Shown here: positions 1-11,567 of the stretch, piece after piece
How the letters are laid out: the number at the start of each line of letters is the position of its first letter
Position numbering within the stretch: position 1 is the stretch's first letter
Assembly (NCBI GenBank): GCA_037893225.1
Contig: JAZGUH010000626.1
Location: forward strand, 1-64,000
Direction: 5' to 3'
Length of the DNA stretch: 64,000 nt
From: Hippasteria phrygiana
Taxonomy: Eukaryota; Echinodermata; Asteroidea; Valvatida; Goniasteridae
Position numbers and translations under genes: made by a program
Notes under the pieces: model-generated
Told to the model about the DNA's origin: nothing
The model's input: only the letters and a program-made list of their open reading frames with translations
Databases searched by the model: none

Positions 1-461
1 GCAAGTCATACCCTAGGGAATTTGACAGGCATGGAGCAATAAATAGACGGTAACATGTACACAGAGTTGGCCGGAAAGAAAATAAACATTGCGAGGTTTG
101 AATTTTCTCCACAAGTGTTAACTCTAAGAAGCCGCCGATAATTGCAACATGTAGCGCCAGATCTAAGCTATCCATACATGTCAAAATTACTGAATTTGGT
201 TGATATTTCATGCAATTATGAATGAGTAAAGCAAGTCATACCCCAGGGAATTTGACAGGCATGGAGCAATAAATAGAAGGTAATATGCACACAGATGTTG
301 GCCGGAAAGAAAATAAACATTGCGAGGTTTGAATTTTCTCCACAAGTTTTAACTCTAAGAAGCCGCCGATAATTGCAACATGTAGCGCCAGATCTAAGCT
401 ATCCATACATGTCAAAATTACTGAATTTGGTTTATATTTCATGCAATTATGAATGAGTAAA

Positions 462-692
462 GCAAGTCATACCCTAGGGAATTTGACAGGCATGGAGCAA
501 TAAATAGAAGGTAATATGCACACAGATGTTGGCCGGAAAGAAAATAAACATTGCGAGGTTTGAATTTTCTCCACAAGTTTTAACTCTAAGAAGCCGCCGA
601 TAATTGCAACATGTAGCGCCAGATCTAAGCTATCCATACATGTCAAAATTACTGAATTTGGTTGATATTTCATGCAATTATGAATGAGTAAA
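462..692. repeat. Representative class Q monomer (231 bp)
   Basis: The class is recognised by AGAAGGTAATATGCAC in place of AGACGGTAACATGTAC, with an s boundary and GTTTTAAC. This removes the first ACATGT palindrome. About 53 units belong to it across the array. In the left half they often come as an adjacent pair (sQe2 with CCCCAGGG, then sQe1 with CCCTAGGG), as at 231 and 462. A Q unit is usually followed by an R unit. Confidence 0.88.
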
Positions 693-1156
693 GCAAGTCC
701 ATACCCCAGGGAATTTGACATGCATGGAGCAATAAATAAGAGGTAATCTGCACACAGATGGTGGCCGGGAAGAAAATAAACATTGCGAGGTTTGAATTTT
801 CTCCACAAGTGTTAACTCTAAGAAGCCGCCGATAATTGCAACATGTAGCGCCAGATCTAAGTTATCCATACATGTCAAAATTACTGAATTTGGTTGATAT
901 TTCATGCAATTATGAATGAGTAAAGCAAGTCCATACCCCAGGGAATTTGACATGCATGGAGCAATAAATAGACGGTAACATGTACACAGATGTTGGCCGG
1001 AAAGAAAATAAACATTGCGAGGTTTGAATTTTCTCCACAAGTTTTAACTCTAAGAAGCCGCCGATAATTGCAACATGTAGCGCCAGATCTAAGCTATCCA
1101 TACATGTCAAAATTACTGTATTTGGTTTATATTTCATGCAATTATGAATGAGTAAA

Positions 1157-1386
1157 GCAAGTCATACCCTAGGGAATTTGACAGGCATGGAGCAATAAAT
1201 AGACGGTAACATGTACACAGAGTTGGCCGGAAAGAAAATAAACATTGCGAGGTTTGAATTTTCTCCACAAGTGTTAACTCTAAGAAGCCGCCGATAATTG
1301 CAACATGTAGCGCCAGATCTAAGCTATCCATACATGTCAAAATTACTGAATTTGGTTGATATTTCATGCAATTATGAATGAGTAAA
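1157..1386. repeat. Representative class X monomer (230 bp, GAGTTGG deletion)
   Basis: This is like class P, but one T is missing in ACAGATGTTGG, giving ACAGAGTTGG and a 230-bp unit. It carries GTGTTAAC (an HpaI site) rather than GTTTTAAC and always ends e1. I find 14 X units, starting at 1, 1157, 1850, 11338, 13421, 14577, 20593, 34017, 35636, 36793, 40034, 42580, 44893 and 47901. Nearly all follow an e3 monomer. The unit at 20593 follows e1 and is a hybrid. None occurs right of 48130. Confidence 0.9.
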
Positions 1387-1618
1387 GCAAGTCCATACCC
1401 TAGGGAATTTGACAGGCATGGAGCAATAAATAGACGGTAACATGTACACAGATGTTGGCCGGAAAGACAATAAACATTGCGAGGTTTGAATTTTCTCCAC
1501 AAGTTTTAACTCTAAGAAGCCGCCGATAATTGCAACATGTAGCGCCAGATCTAAGCTATCCATACATGTCAAAATTACTGTATTTGGTTTATATTTCATG
1601 CAATTATGAATGAGTAAA

Positions 1619-1849
1619 GCAAGTCATACCCTAGGGAATTTGACAGGCATGGAGCAATAAATAGACGGTAACATGTACACAGATGTTGGCCGGAAAGAAA
1701 ATAAACATTGCGAGGTTTGAATTTTCTCCACAAGTTTTAACTCTAAGAAGCCGCCGATAATTGCAACATGTAGCGCCAGATCTAAGCTATCCATACATGT
1801 CAAAATTACTGTATTTGGTTTATATTTCATGCAATTATGAATGAGTAAA
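1619..1849. repeat. Reference monomer, class P (sPe3), 231 bp
   Basis: This is a typical monomer of the commonest class. Visible landmarks are the palindrome CCCTAGGG (1629-1636), three copies of the palindrome ACATGT (1671-1676, 1766-1771, 1795-1800) and AGATCT (1778-1783). AGATCT is a BglII site present in essentially every unit. AT-rich runs (GAAAATAAAC, GAATTTTCTCC, CAAAATTACTG) alternate with a CpG-containing core (GCCGCCGATAA, TAGCGCC). Class P has six CpG dinucleotides per unit. No 17-bp CENP-B-box-like motif is present. The ACATGT copies could be protein-binding dyads, but nothing here shows that. Confidence 0.9.
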
Positions 1850-2542
1850 GCAAGTCATACCCTAGGGAATTTGACAGGCATGGAGCAATAAATAGACGGT
1901 AACATGTACACAGAGTTGGCCGGAAAGAAAATAAACATTGCGAGGTTTGAATTTTCTCCACAAGTGTTAACTCTAAGAAGCCGCCGATAATTGCAACATG
2001 TAGCGCCAGATCTAAGCTATCCATACATGTCAAAATTACTGAATTTGGTTGATATTTCATGCAATTATGAATGAGTAAAGCAAGTCCATACCCTAGGGAA
2101 TTTGACAGGCATGGAGCAATAAATAGACGGTAACATGTACACAGATGTTGGCCGGAAAGAAAATAAACATTGCGAGGTTTGAATTTTCTCCACAAGTTTT
2201 AACTCTAAGAAGCCGCCGATAATTGCAACATGTAGCGCCAGATCTAAGCTATCCATACATGTCAAAATTACTGTATTTGGTTTATATTTCATGCAATTAT
2301 GAATGAGTAAAGCAAGTCATACCCTAGGGAATTTGACAGGCATGGAGCAATAAATAGACGGTAACATGTACACAGATGTTGGCCGGAAAGAAAATAAACA
2401 TTGCGAGGTTTGAATTTTCTCCACAAGTTTTAACTCTAAGAAGCCGCCGATAATTGCAACATGTAGCGCCAGATCTAAGCTATCCATACATGTCAAAATT
2501 ACTGAATTTGGTTGATATTTCATGCAATTATGAATGAGTAAA
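1619..2542. repeat. Block with 3-monomer (693 bp) tandem X-P-P
   Basis: Monomers: 1619 sPe3, 1850 sXe1, 2080 cPe3, 2312 sPe1. Together with the preceding X-P pair (1157, 1387), the order X-cP-sP occurs twice with a 693-bp shift (1157 to 1850). The second copy differs in its last end (e1 instead of e3). Confidence 0.8.
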
Positions 2543-4393
2543 GCAAGTCCATAGCCCAGGGAATTTGACATGCATGGAGCAATAAATAAGAGGTAATCTG
2601 CACACAGATGGTGGCCGGGAAGAAAATAAACATTGCGAGGTTTGAATTTTCTCCACAGGTGTTAACTCTAAGAAGCCGCCGATAATTGCAACATGTAGCG
2701 CCAGATCTAAGCTATCCATACATGTCAAAATTACTGAATTTGGTTTATATTTCATGCAATTATGAATGAGTAAAGCAAGTCATACCCTAGGGAATTTGAC
2801 AGGCATGGAGCAATAAATAGACGGTAACATGTACACAGATGTTGGCCGGAAAGAAAATAAACATTGCGAGGTTTGAATTTTCTCCACAAGTTTTAACTCT
2901 AAGAAGCCGCCGATAATTGCAACATGTAGCGCCAGATCTAAGCTATCCATACATGTCAAAATTACTGAATTTGGTTGATATTTCATGCAATTATGAATGA
3001 GTAAAGCAAGTCCATACCCTAGGGAATTTGACAGGCATGGAGCAATAAATAGACGGTAACATGTACACAGATGTTGGCCGGAAAGAAAATAAACATTGCG
3101 AGGTTTGAATTTTCTCCACAAGTTTTAACTCTAAGAAGCCGCCGATAATTGCAACATGTAGCGCCAGATCTAAGCTATCCATACATGTCAAAATTACTGT
3201 ATTTGGTTTATATTTCATGCAATTATGAATGAGTAAAGCAAGTCATACCCTAGGGAATTTGACAGGCATGGAGCAATAAATAGACGGTAACATGTACACA
3301 GATGTTGGCCGGAAAGAAAATAAACATTGCGAGGTTTGAATTTTCTCCACAAGTTTTAACTCTAAGAAGCCGCCGATAATTGCAACATGTAGCGCCAGAT
3401 CTAAGCTATCCATACATGTCAAAATTACTGAATTTGGTTTATATTTCATGCAATTATGAATGAGTAAAGCAAGTCATACCCTAGGGAATTTGACAGGCAT
3501 GGAGCAATAAATAGAAGGTAATATGCACACAGATGTTGGCCGGAAAGAAAATAAACATTGCGAGGTTTGAATTTTCTCCACAAGTTTTAACTCTAAGAAG
3601 CCGCCGATAATTGCAACATGTAGCGCCAGATCTAAGCTATCCATACATGTCAAAATTACTGAATTTGGTTGATATTTCATGCAATTATGAATGAGTAAAG
3701 CAAGTCCATAGCCCAGGGAATTTGACATGCATGGAGCAATAAATAAGAGGTAATCTGCACACAGATGGTGGCCGGGAAGAAAATAAACATTGCGAGGTTT
3801 GAATTTTCTCCACAGGTGTTAACTCTAAGAAGCCGCCGATAATTGCAACATGTAGCGCCAGATCTAAGCTATCCATACATGTCAAAATTACTGAATTTGG
3901 TTTATATTTCATGCAATTATGAATGAGTAAAGCAAGTCATACCCTAGGGAATTTGACAGGCATGGAGCAATAAATAGACGGTAACATGTACACAGATGTT
4001 GGCCGGAAAGAAAATAAACATTGCGAGGTTTGAATTTTCTCCACAAGTTTTAACTCTAAGAAGCCGCCGATAATTGCAACATGTAGCGCCAGATCTAAGC
4101 TATCCATACATGTCAAAATTACTGTATTTGGTTTATATTTCATGCAATTATGAATGAGTAAAGCAAGTCATACCCTAGGGAATTTGACAGGCATGGAGCA
4201 ATAAATAGACGGTAACATGTACACAGATGTTGGCCGGAAAGAAAATAAACATTGCGAGGTTTGAATTTTCTCCACAAGTTTTAACTCTAAGAAGCCGCCG
4301 ATAATTGCAACATGTAGCGCCAGATCTAAGCTATCCATACATGTCAAAATTACTGAATTTGGTTGATATTTCATGCAATTATGAATGAGTAAA
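2543..4393. repeat. Block with 5-monomer (1157 bp) repeat headed by CACAGGTG R units
   Basis: Monomers: 2543 cRe2, 2775 sPe1, 3006 cPe3, 3238 sPe2, 3469 sQe1, 3700 cRe2, 3932 sPe3, 4163 sPe1. The two R units at 2543 and 3700 are the only ones with CACAGGTGTT and sit 1157 bp apart. The second cycle is incomplete. Confidence 0.78.
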
Positions 4394-4624
4394 GCAAGTC
4401 ATACCCTAGGGAATTTGACAGGCATGGAGCAATAAATAGACGGTAACATGTACACAGATGTTGGCCGGAAAGAAAATAAACATTGCGAGGTTTGAATTTT
4501 CTCCACAAGTGTTAACTCTAAGAAGACGCCGATAATTGCAACATGTAGCGCCAGATCTAAGCTATCCATACATGTCAAAATTACTGTATTTGGTTTATAT
4601 TTCATGCAATTATGAATGAGTAAA
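4394..4624. repeat. Representative class D monomer (GAAGACGCC)
   Basis: The left half is P-type with GTGTTAAC, and GAAGCCGCC is changed to GAAGACGCC. The end is e3, except in the hybrid at 26379. Eighteen units are seen: 4394, 5783, 6246, 6940, 8329, 15270, 16659, 17122, 20131, 21286, 24065, 24527, 26379, 26842, 27304, 29156, 31472 and 32860. None lies right of 33.1 kb. The units at 20131 and 21286 further share AGATGG for AGACGG. Confidence 0.88.
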
Positions 4625-5318
4625 GCAAGTCATACCCTAGGGAATTTGACAGGCATGGAGCAATAAATAGACGGTAACATGTACACAGATGTTGGCCGGA
4701 AAGAAAATAAACATTGCGAGGTTTGAATTTTCTCCACAAGTTTTAACTCTAAGAAGCCGCCGATAATTGCAACATGTAGCGCCAGATCTAAGCTATCCAT
4801 ACATGTCAAAATTACTGAATTTGGTTGATATTTCATGCAATTATGAATGAGTAAAGCAAGTCATACCCCAGGGAATTTGACAGGCATGGAGCAATAAATA
4901 GAAGGTAATATGCACACAGATGTTGGCCGGAAAGAAAATAAACATTGCGAGGTTTGAATTTTCTCCACAAGTTTTAACTCTAAGAAGCCGCCGATAATTG
5001 CAACATGTAGCGCCAGATCTAAGCTATCCATACATGTCAAAATTACTGAATTTGGTTGATATTTCATGCAATTATGAATGAGTAAAGCAAGTCCATAGCC
5101 CAGGGAATTTGACATGCATGGAGCAATAAATAAGAGGTAATCTGCACACAGATGGTGGCCGGGAAGAAAATAAACATTGCGAGGTTTGAATTTTCTCCAG
5201 AAGTGTTAACTCTAAGAAGCCGCCGATAATTGCAACATGTAGCGCCAGATCTAAGCTATCCATACATGTCAAAATTACTGAATTTGGTTGATATTTCATG
5301 CAATTATGAATGAGTAAA

Positions 5319-5550
5319 GCAAGTCCATACCCCAGGGAATTTGACATGCATGGAGCAATAAATAGACGGTAACATGTACACAGATGTTGGCCGGAAAGAA
5401 AATAAACATTGCGAGGTTTGAATTTTCTCCACAAGTTTTAACTCTAAGAAGCCGCCGATAATTGCAACATGTAGCGCCAGATCTAAGCTATCCATACATG
5501 TCAAAATTACTGCATTTGGTTGATATTTCATGCAATTATGAATGAATAAA
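5319..5550. repeat. Representative cPe4 monomer (GCATTTGG + GAATAAA end)
   Basis: A P-type left half with GACATGCATGG is joined to the e4 right end, GCATTTGGTTGA, and the last bases read GAATAAA rather than GAGTAAA. These two variants always occur together: 5319, 7865, 9717, 16195, 18047, 23601, 25915, 31008 and the hybrid at 26379. An S or S* unit always follows. The class is confined to about 5.3-31.2 kb. Confidence 0.87.
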
Positions 5551-5782
5551 GCAAGTCCATACCCCAGGGAATTTGACATGCATGGAGCAATAAATAAAAG
5601 GTAATATGTACACAGATGTTGGCCGGAAAGAAAATAAACATTGCGAGGTTTGAATTTTCTCCACAAGTGTTAACTCTAAGAAGCCGCCGATAATTGCAAC
5701 ATGTAGCGCCAGATCTAAGCTATCGATACATGTCAAAATTACTGTATTTGGTTTATATTTCATGCAATTATGAATGAGTAAA
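5551..5782. repeat. Representative class S monomer
   Basis: Class S has AAAAGGTAATATGTAC, GTGTTAAC and end e3. The three S units (5551, 8097, 16427) also share CTATCGATAC instead of CTATCCATAC, which creates a ClaI-type palindrome. The related S* form has AGAAGGTAATATGTAC and CTATCCATAC, at 9949, 18279, 23833, 26147, 26610 and 31240. Both always follow an e4 unit. The pair therefore looks like a two-monomer module that has travelled together. Confidence 0.86.
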
Positions 5783-6939
5783 GCAAGTCATACCCTTGGG
5801 AATTTGACAGGCATGGAGCAATAAATAGACGGTAACATGTACACAGATGTTGGCCGGAAAGAAAATAAACATTGCGAGGTTTGAATTTTCTCCACAAGTG
5901 TTAACTCTAAGAAGACGCCGATAATTGCAACATGTAGCGCCAGATCTAAGCTATCCATACATGTCAAAATTACTGTATTTGGTTTATATTTCATGCAATT
6001 ATGAATGAGTAAAGCAAGTCCATACCCCAGGGAATTTGACAGGCATGGAGCAATAAATAGACGGTAACATGTACACAGATGTTGGCCGGAAAGAAAATAA
6101 ACATTGCGAGGTTTGAATTTTCTCCACAAGTTTTAACTCTAAGAAGCCGCCGATAATTGCAACATGTAGCGCCAGATCTAAGCTATCCATACATGTCAAA
6201 ATTACTGAATTTGGTTGATATTTCATGCAATTATGAATGAGTAAAGCAAGTCATACCCTAGGGAATTTGACAGGCATGGAGCAATAAATAGACGGTAACA
6301 TGTACACAGATGTTGGCCGGAAAGAAAATAAACATTGCGAGGTTTGAATTTTCTCCACAAGTGTTAACTCTAAGAAGACGCCGATAATTGCAACATGTAG
6401 CGCCAGATCTAAGCTATCCATACATGTCAAAATTACTGTATTTGGTTTATATTTCATGCAATTATGAATGAGTAAAGCAAGTCCATACCCTAGGGAATTT
6501 GACAGGCATGGAGCAATAAATAGACGGTAACATGTACACAGATGTTGGCCGGAAAGAAAATAAACATTGCGAGGTTTGAATTTTCTCCACAAGTTTTAAC
6601 TCTAAGAAGCCGCCGATAATTGCAACATGTAGCGCCAGATCTAAGCTATCCATACATGTCAAAATTACTGTATTTGGTTTATATTTCATGCAATTATGAA
6701 TGAGTAAAGCAAGTCATACCCTAGGGAATTTGACAGGCATGGAGCAATAAATAGACGGTAACATGTACACAGATGTTGGCCGGAAAGAAAATAAACATTG
6801 CGAGGTTTGAATTTTCTCCACAAGTTTTAACTCTAAGAAGCCGCCGATAATTGCAACATGTAGCGCCAGATCTAAGCTATCCATACATGTCAAAATTACT
6901 GAATTTGGTTGATATTTCATGCAATTATGAATGAGTAAA

Positions 6940-9253
6940 GCAAGTCATACCCTAGGGAATTTGACAGGCATGGAGCAATAAATAGACGGTAACATGTACA
7001 CAGATGTTGGCCGGAAAGAAAATAAACATTGCGAGGTTTGAATTTTCTCCACAAGTGTTAACTCTAAGAAGACGCCGATAATTGCAACATGTAGCGCCAG
7101 ATCTAAGCTATCCATACATGTCAAAATTACTGTATTTGGTTTATATTTCATGCAATTATGAATGAGTAAAGCAAGTCATACCCTAGGGAATTTGACAGGC
7201 ATGGAGCAATAAATAGACGGTAACATGTACACAGATGTTGGCCGGAAAGAAAATAAACATTGCGAGGTTTGAATTTTCTCCACAAGTTTTAACTCTAAGA
7301 AGCCGCCGATAATTGCAACATGTAGCGCCAGATCTAAGCTATCCATACATGTCAAAATTACTGAATTTGGTTGATATTTCATGCAATTATGAATGAGTAA
7401 AGCAAGTCATACCCCAGGGAATTTGACAGGCATGGAGCAATAAATAGAAGGTAATATGCACACAGATGTTGGCCGGAAAGAAAATAAACATTGCGAGGTT
7501 TGAATTTTCTCCACAAGTTTTAACTCTAAGAAGCCGCCGATAATTGCAACATGTAGCGCCAGATCTAAGCTATCCATACATGTCAAAATTACTGAATTTG
7601 GTTGATATTTCATGCAATTATGAATGAGTAAAGCAAGTCCATAGCCCAGGGAATTTGACATGCATGGAGCAATAAATAAGAGGTAATCTGCACACAGATG
7701 GTGGCCGGGAAGAAAATAAACATTGCGAGGTTTGAATTTTCTCCAGAAGTGTTAACTCTAAGAAGCCGCCGATAATTGCAACATGTAGCGCCAGATCTAA
7801 GCTATCCATACATGTCAAAATTACTGAATTTGGTTGATATTTCATGCAATTATGAATGAGTAAAGCAAGTCCATACCCCAGGGAATTTGACATGCATGGA
7901 GCAATAAATAGACGGTAACATGTACACAGATGTTGGCCGGAAAGAAAATAAACATTGCGAGGTTTGAATTTTCTCCACAAGTTTTAACTCTAAGAAGCCG
8001 CCGATAATTGCAACATGTAGCGCCAGATCTAAGCTATCCATACATGTCAAAATTACTGCATTTGGTTGATATTTCATGCAATTATGAATGAATAAAGCAA
8101 GTCCATACCCCAGGGAATTTGACATGCATGGAGCAATAAATAAAAGGTAATATGTACACAGATGTTGGCCGGAAAGAAAATAAACATTGCGAGGTTTGAA
8201 TTTTCTCCACAAGTGTTAACTCTAAGAAGCCGCCGATAATTGCAACATGTAGCGCCAGATCTAAGCTATCGATACATGTCAAAATTACTGTATTTGGTTT
8301 ATATTTCATGCAATTATGAATGAGTAAAGCAAGTCATACCCTAGGGAATTTGACAGGCATGGAGCAATAAATAGACGGTAACATGTACACAGATGTTGGC
8401 CGGAAAGAAAATAAACATTGCGAGGTTTGAATTTTCTCCACAAGTGTTAACTCTAAGAAGACGCCGATAATTGCAACATGTAGCGCCAGATCTAAGCTAT
8501 CCATACATGTCAAAATTACTGTATTTGGTTTATATTTCATGCAATTATGAATGAGTAAAGCAAGTCCATACCCCAGGGAATTTGACAGGCATGGAGCAAT
8601 AAATAGACGGTAACATGTACACAGATGTTGGCCGGAAAGAAAATAAACATTGCGAGGTTTGAATTTTCTCCACAAGTTTTAACTCTAAGAAGCCGCCGAT
8701 AATTGCAACATGTAGCGCCAGATCTAAGCTATCCATACATGTCAAAATTACTGAATTTGGTTGATATTTCATGCAATTATGAATGAGTAAAGCAAGTCAT
8801 ACCCTAGGGAATTTGACAGGCATGGAGCAATAAATAGACGGTAACATGTACACAGATGTTGGCCGGAAAGAAAATAAACATTGCGAGGTTTGAATTTTCT
8901 CCACAAGTGTTAACTCTAAGAAGCCGCCGATAATTGCAACATGTAGCGCCAGATCTAAGCTATCCATACATGTCAAAATTACTGTATTTGGTTTATATTT
9001 CATGCAATTATGAATGAGTAAAGCAAGTCATACCCTAGGGAATTTGACAGACATGGAGCAATAAATAGACGGTAACATGTACACAGATGTTGGCCGGAAA
9101 GAAAATAAACATTGCGAGGTTTGAATTTTCTCCACAAGTTTTAACTCTAAGAAGCCGCCGATAATTGCAACATGTAGCGCCAGATCTAAGCTATCCATAC
9201 ATGTCAAAATTACTGAATTTGGTTGATATTTCATGCAATTATGAATGAGTAAA
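6940..9253. repeat. 11-monomer higher-order repeat, copy 2 (shortened to 10)
   Basis: Monomers: 6940 sDe3, 7171 sPe1, 7402 sQe1, 7633 cRe1, 7865 cPe4, 8097 cSe3, 8329 sDe3, 8560 cPe1, 8792 sPe3 (with GTGTTAAC), 9023 sPe1. The unit at 8792 looks like a D unit without the GAAGACGCC change. The spacing of equivalent Q units is 2546 bp (4856 to 7402), then 1852 bp (7402 to 9254). A private GACAGACATGG lies at 9051. Confidence 0.82.
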
Positions 9254-11567
9254 GCAAGTCATACCCCAGGGAATTTGACAGGCATGGAGCAATAAATAGA
9301 AGGTAATATGCACACAGATGTTGGCCGGAAAGAAAATAAACATTGCGAGGTTTGAATTTTCTCCACAAGTTTTAACTCTAAGAAGCCGCCGATAATTGCA
9401 ACATGTAGCGCCAGATCTAAGCTATCCATACATGTCAAAATTACTGAATTTGGTTGATATTTCATGCAATTATGAATGAGTAAAGCAAGTCCATAGCCCA
9501 GGGAATTTGACATGCATGGAGCAATAAATAAGAGGTAATCTGCACACAGATGGTGGCCGGGAAGAAAATAAACATTGCGAGGTTTGAATTTTCTCCAGAA
9601 GTGTTAACTCTAAGAAGCCGCCGATAATTGCAACATGTAGCGCCAGATCTAAGCTATCCATACATGTCAAAATTACTGAATTTGGTTGATATTTCATGCA
9701 ATTATGAATGAGTAAAGCAAGTCCATACCCCAGGGAATTTGACATGCATGGAGCAATAAATAGACGGTAACATGTACACAGATGTTGGCCGGAAAGAAAA
9801 TAAACATTGCGAGGTTTGAATTTTCTCCACAAGTTTTAACTCTAAGAAGCCGCCGATAATTGCAACATGTAGCGCCAGATCTAAGCTATCCATACATGTC
9901 AAAATTACTGCATTTGGTTGATATTTCATGCAATTATGAATGAATAAAGCAAGTCCATACCCCAGGGAATTTGACATGCATGGAGCAATAAATAGAAGGT
10001 AATATGTACACAGATGTTGGCCGGAAAGAAAATAAACATTGCGAGGTTTGAATTTTCTCCACAAGTGTTAACTCTAAGAAGCCGCCGATAATTGCAACAT
10101 GTAGCGCCAGATCTAAGCTATCCATACATGTCAAAATTACTGTATTTGGTTTATATTTCATGCAATTATGAATGAGTAAAGCAAGTCATACCCTAGGGAA
10201 TTTGACAGGCATGGAGCAATAAATAGACGGTAACATGTACACAGATGTTGGCCGGAAAGAAAATAAACATTGCGAGGTTTGAATTTTCTCCACAAGTTTT
10301 AACTCTAAGAAGCCGCCGATAATTGCAACATGTAGCGCCAGATCTAAGCTATCCATACATGTCAAAATTACTGAATTTGGTTGATATTTCATGCAATTAT
10401 GAATGAGTAAAGCAAGTCATACCCCAGGGAATTTGACAGGCATGGAGCAATAAATAGAAGGTAATATGCACACAGATGTTGGCCGGAAAGAAAATAAACA
10501 TTGCGAGGTTTGAATTTTCTCCACAAGTTTTAACTCTAAGAAGCCGCCGATAATTGCAACATGTAGCGCCAGATCTAAGCTATCCATACATGTCAAAATT
10601 ACTGAATTTGGTTTATATTTCATGCAATTATGAATGAGTAAAGCAAGTCATACCCTAGGGAATTTGACAGGCATGGAGCAATAAATAGAAGGTAATATGC
10701 ACACAGATGTTGGCCGGAAAGAAAATAAACATTGCGAGGTTTGAATTTTCTCCACAAGTTTTAACTCTAAGAAGCCGCCGATAATTGCAACATGTAGCGC
10801 CAGATCTAAGCTATCCATACATGTCAAAATTACTGAATTTGGTTGATATTTCATGCAATTATGAATGAGTAAAGCAAGTCCATACCCCAGGGAATTTGAC
10901 ATGCATGGAGCAATAAATAAGAGGTAATCTGCACACAGATGGTGGCCGGGAAGAAAATAAACATTGCGAGGTTTGAATTTTCTCCACAAGTGTTAACTCT
11001 AAGAAGCCGCCGATAATTGCAACATGTAGCGCCAGATCTAAGCTATCCATACATGTCAAAATTACTGAATTTGGTTGATATTTCATGCAATTATGAATGA
11101 GTAAAGCAAGTCCATACCCCAGGGAATTTGACATGCATGGAGCAATAAATAGACGGTAACATGTACACAGATGTTGGCCGGAAAGAAAATAAACATTGCG
11201 AGGTTTGAATTTTCTCCACAAGTTTTAACTCTAAGAAGCCGCCGATAATTGCAACATGTAGCGCCAGATCTAAGCTATCCATACATGTCAAAATTACTGT
11301 ATTTGGTTTATATTTCATGCAATTATGAATGAGTAAAGCAAGTCATACCCTAGGGAATTTGACAGGCATGGAGCAATAAATAGACGGTAACATGTACACA
11401 GAGTTGGCCGGAAAGAAAATAAACATTGCGAGGTTTGAATTTTCTCCACAAGTGTTAACTCTAAGAAGCCGCCGATAATTGCAACATGTAGCGCCAGATC
11501 TAAGCTATCCATACATGTCAAAATTACTGAATTTGGTTGATATTTCATGCAATTATGAATGAGTAAA
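9254..11567. repeat. Block ending in the 5-monomer unit Q-Q-R-P-X
   Basis: Monomers: 9254 sQe1, 9485 cRe1, 9717 cPe4, 9949 cS*e3, 10181 sPe1, 10412 sQe2, 10643 sQe1, 10874 cRe1, 11106 cPe3, 11338 sXe1. The first eight match 17584-19435 class for class. The last five are the same module as 231-1386, 12495-13650 and 13651-14806. Confidence 0.82.
10874..11105. repeat. Representative class R monomer (232 bp)
   Basis: This is the most divergent common class. It has GACATGCATGG (instead of GACAGGCATGG), AAGAGGTAATCTGCAC, and GATGGTGGCCGGGAAG instead of GATGTTGGCCGGAAAG, usually with GTGTTAAC. About 49 units occur. Every one has the c boundary and so is 232 bp. Sub-lineages are CATAGCCCAGGG against CATACCCCAGGG, CACAGGTGTT (2543, 3700), CCAGAAGTG (5087, 7633, 9485, 15963, 17815), GAGCTTTG (22674, 27997) and GTGTTGAC (45818, 48826, 57159, 59705, 62251). 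Confidence 0.88.

Larger units (their letters stand above)
1..1618. repeat. Higher-order block: 7 monomers, paralogue of 13421-15038
   Basis: Monomers: 1 sXe1, 231 sQe2, 462 sQe1, 693 cRe1, 925 cPe3, 1157 sXe1, 1387 cPe3. The same class order recurs 13420 bp downstream. Both copies carry the rare variant GAAAGACAATAAAC (C at 1468 and at 14888), which supports common descent. A T at 862 (CTAAGTTATCC) is private to this copy. Bases 231-1386 form the 5-monomer unit Q-Q-R-P-X. Confidence 0.85.
4394..6939. repeat. 11-monomer higher-order repeat, copy 1 (2546 bp)
   Basis: Monomers: 4394 sDe3, 4625 sPe1, 4856 sQe1, 5087 cRe1, 5319 cPe4, 5551 cSe3, 5783 sDe3, 6014 cPe1, 6246 sDe3, 6477 cPe3, 6709 sPe1. 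The first nine positions match the next block class for class at a 2546-bp shift, including the CCAGAAGTG R variant and CTATCGATAC in S. A private CCCTTGGG lies at 5797. Confidence 0.84.

Noticed and set aside
10874..11105. CENP-B-box-like motif around GGTGGCCGGGAAG in R units
   Set aside because: The CGGG core is present, but the required upstream TTCG and the A three bases before the core are absent.
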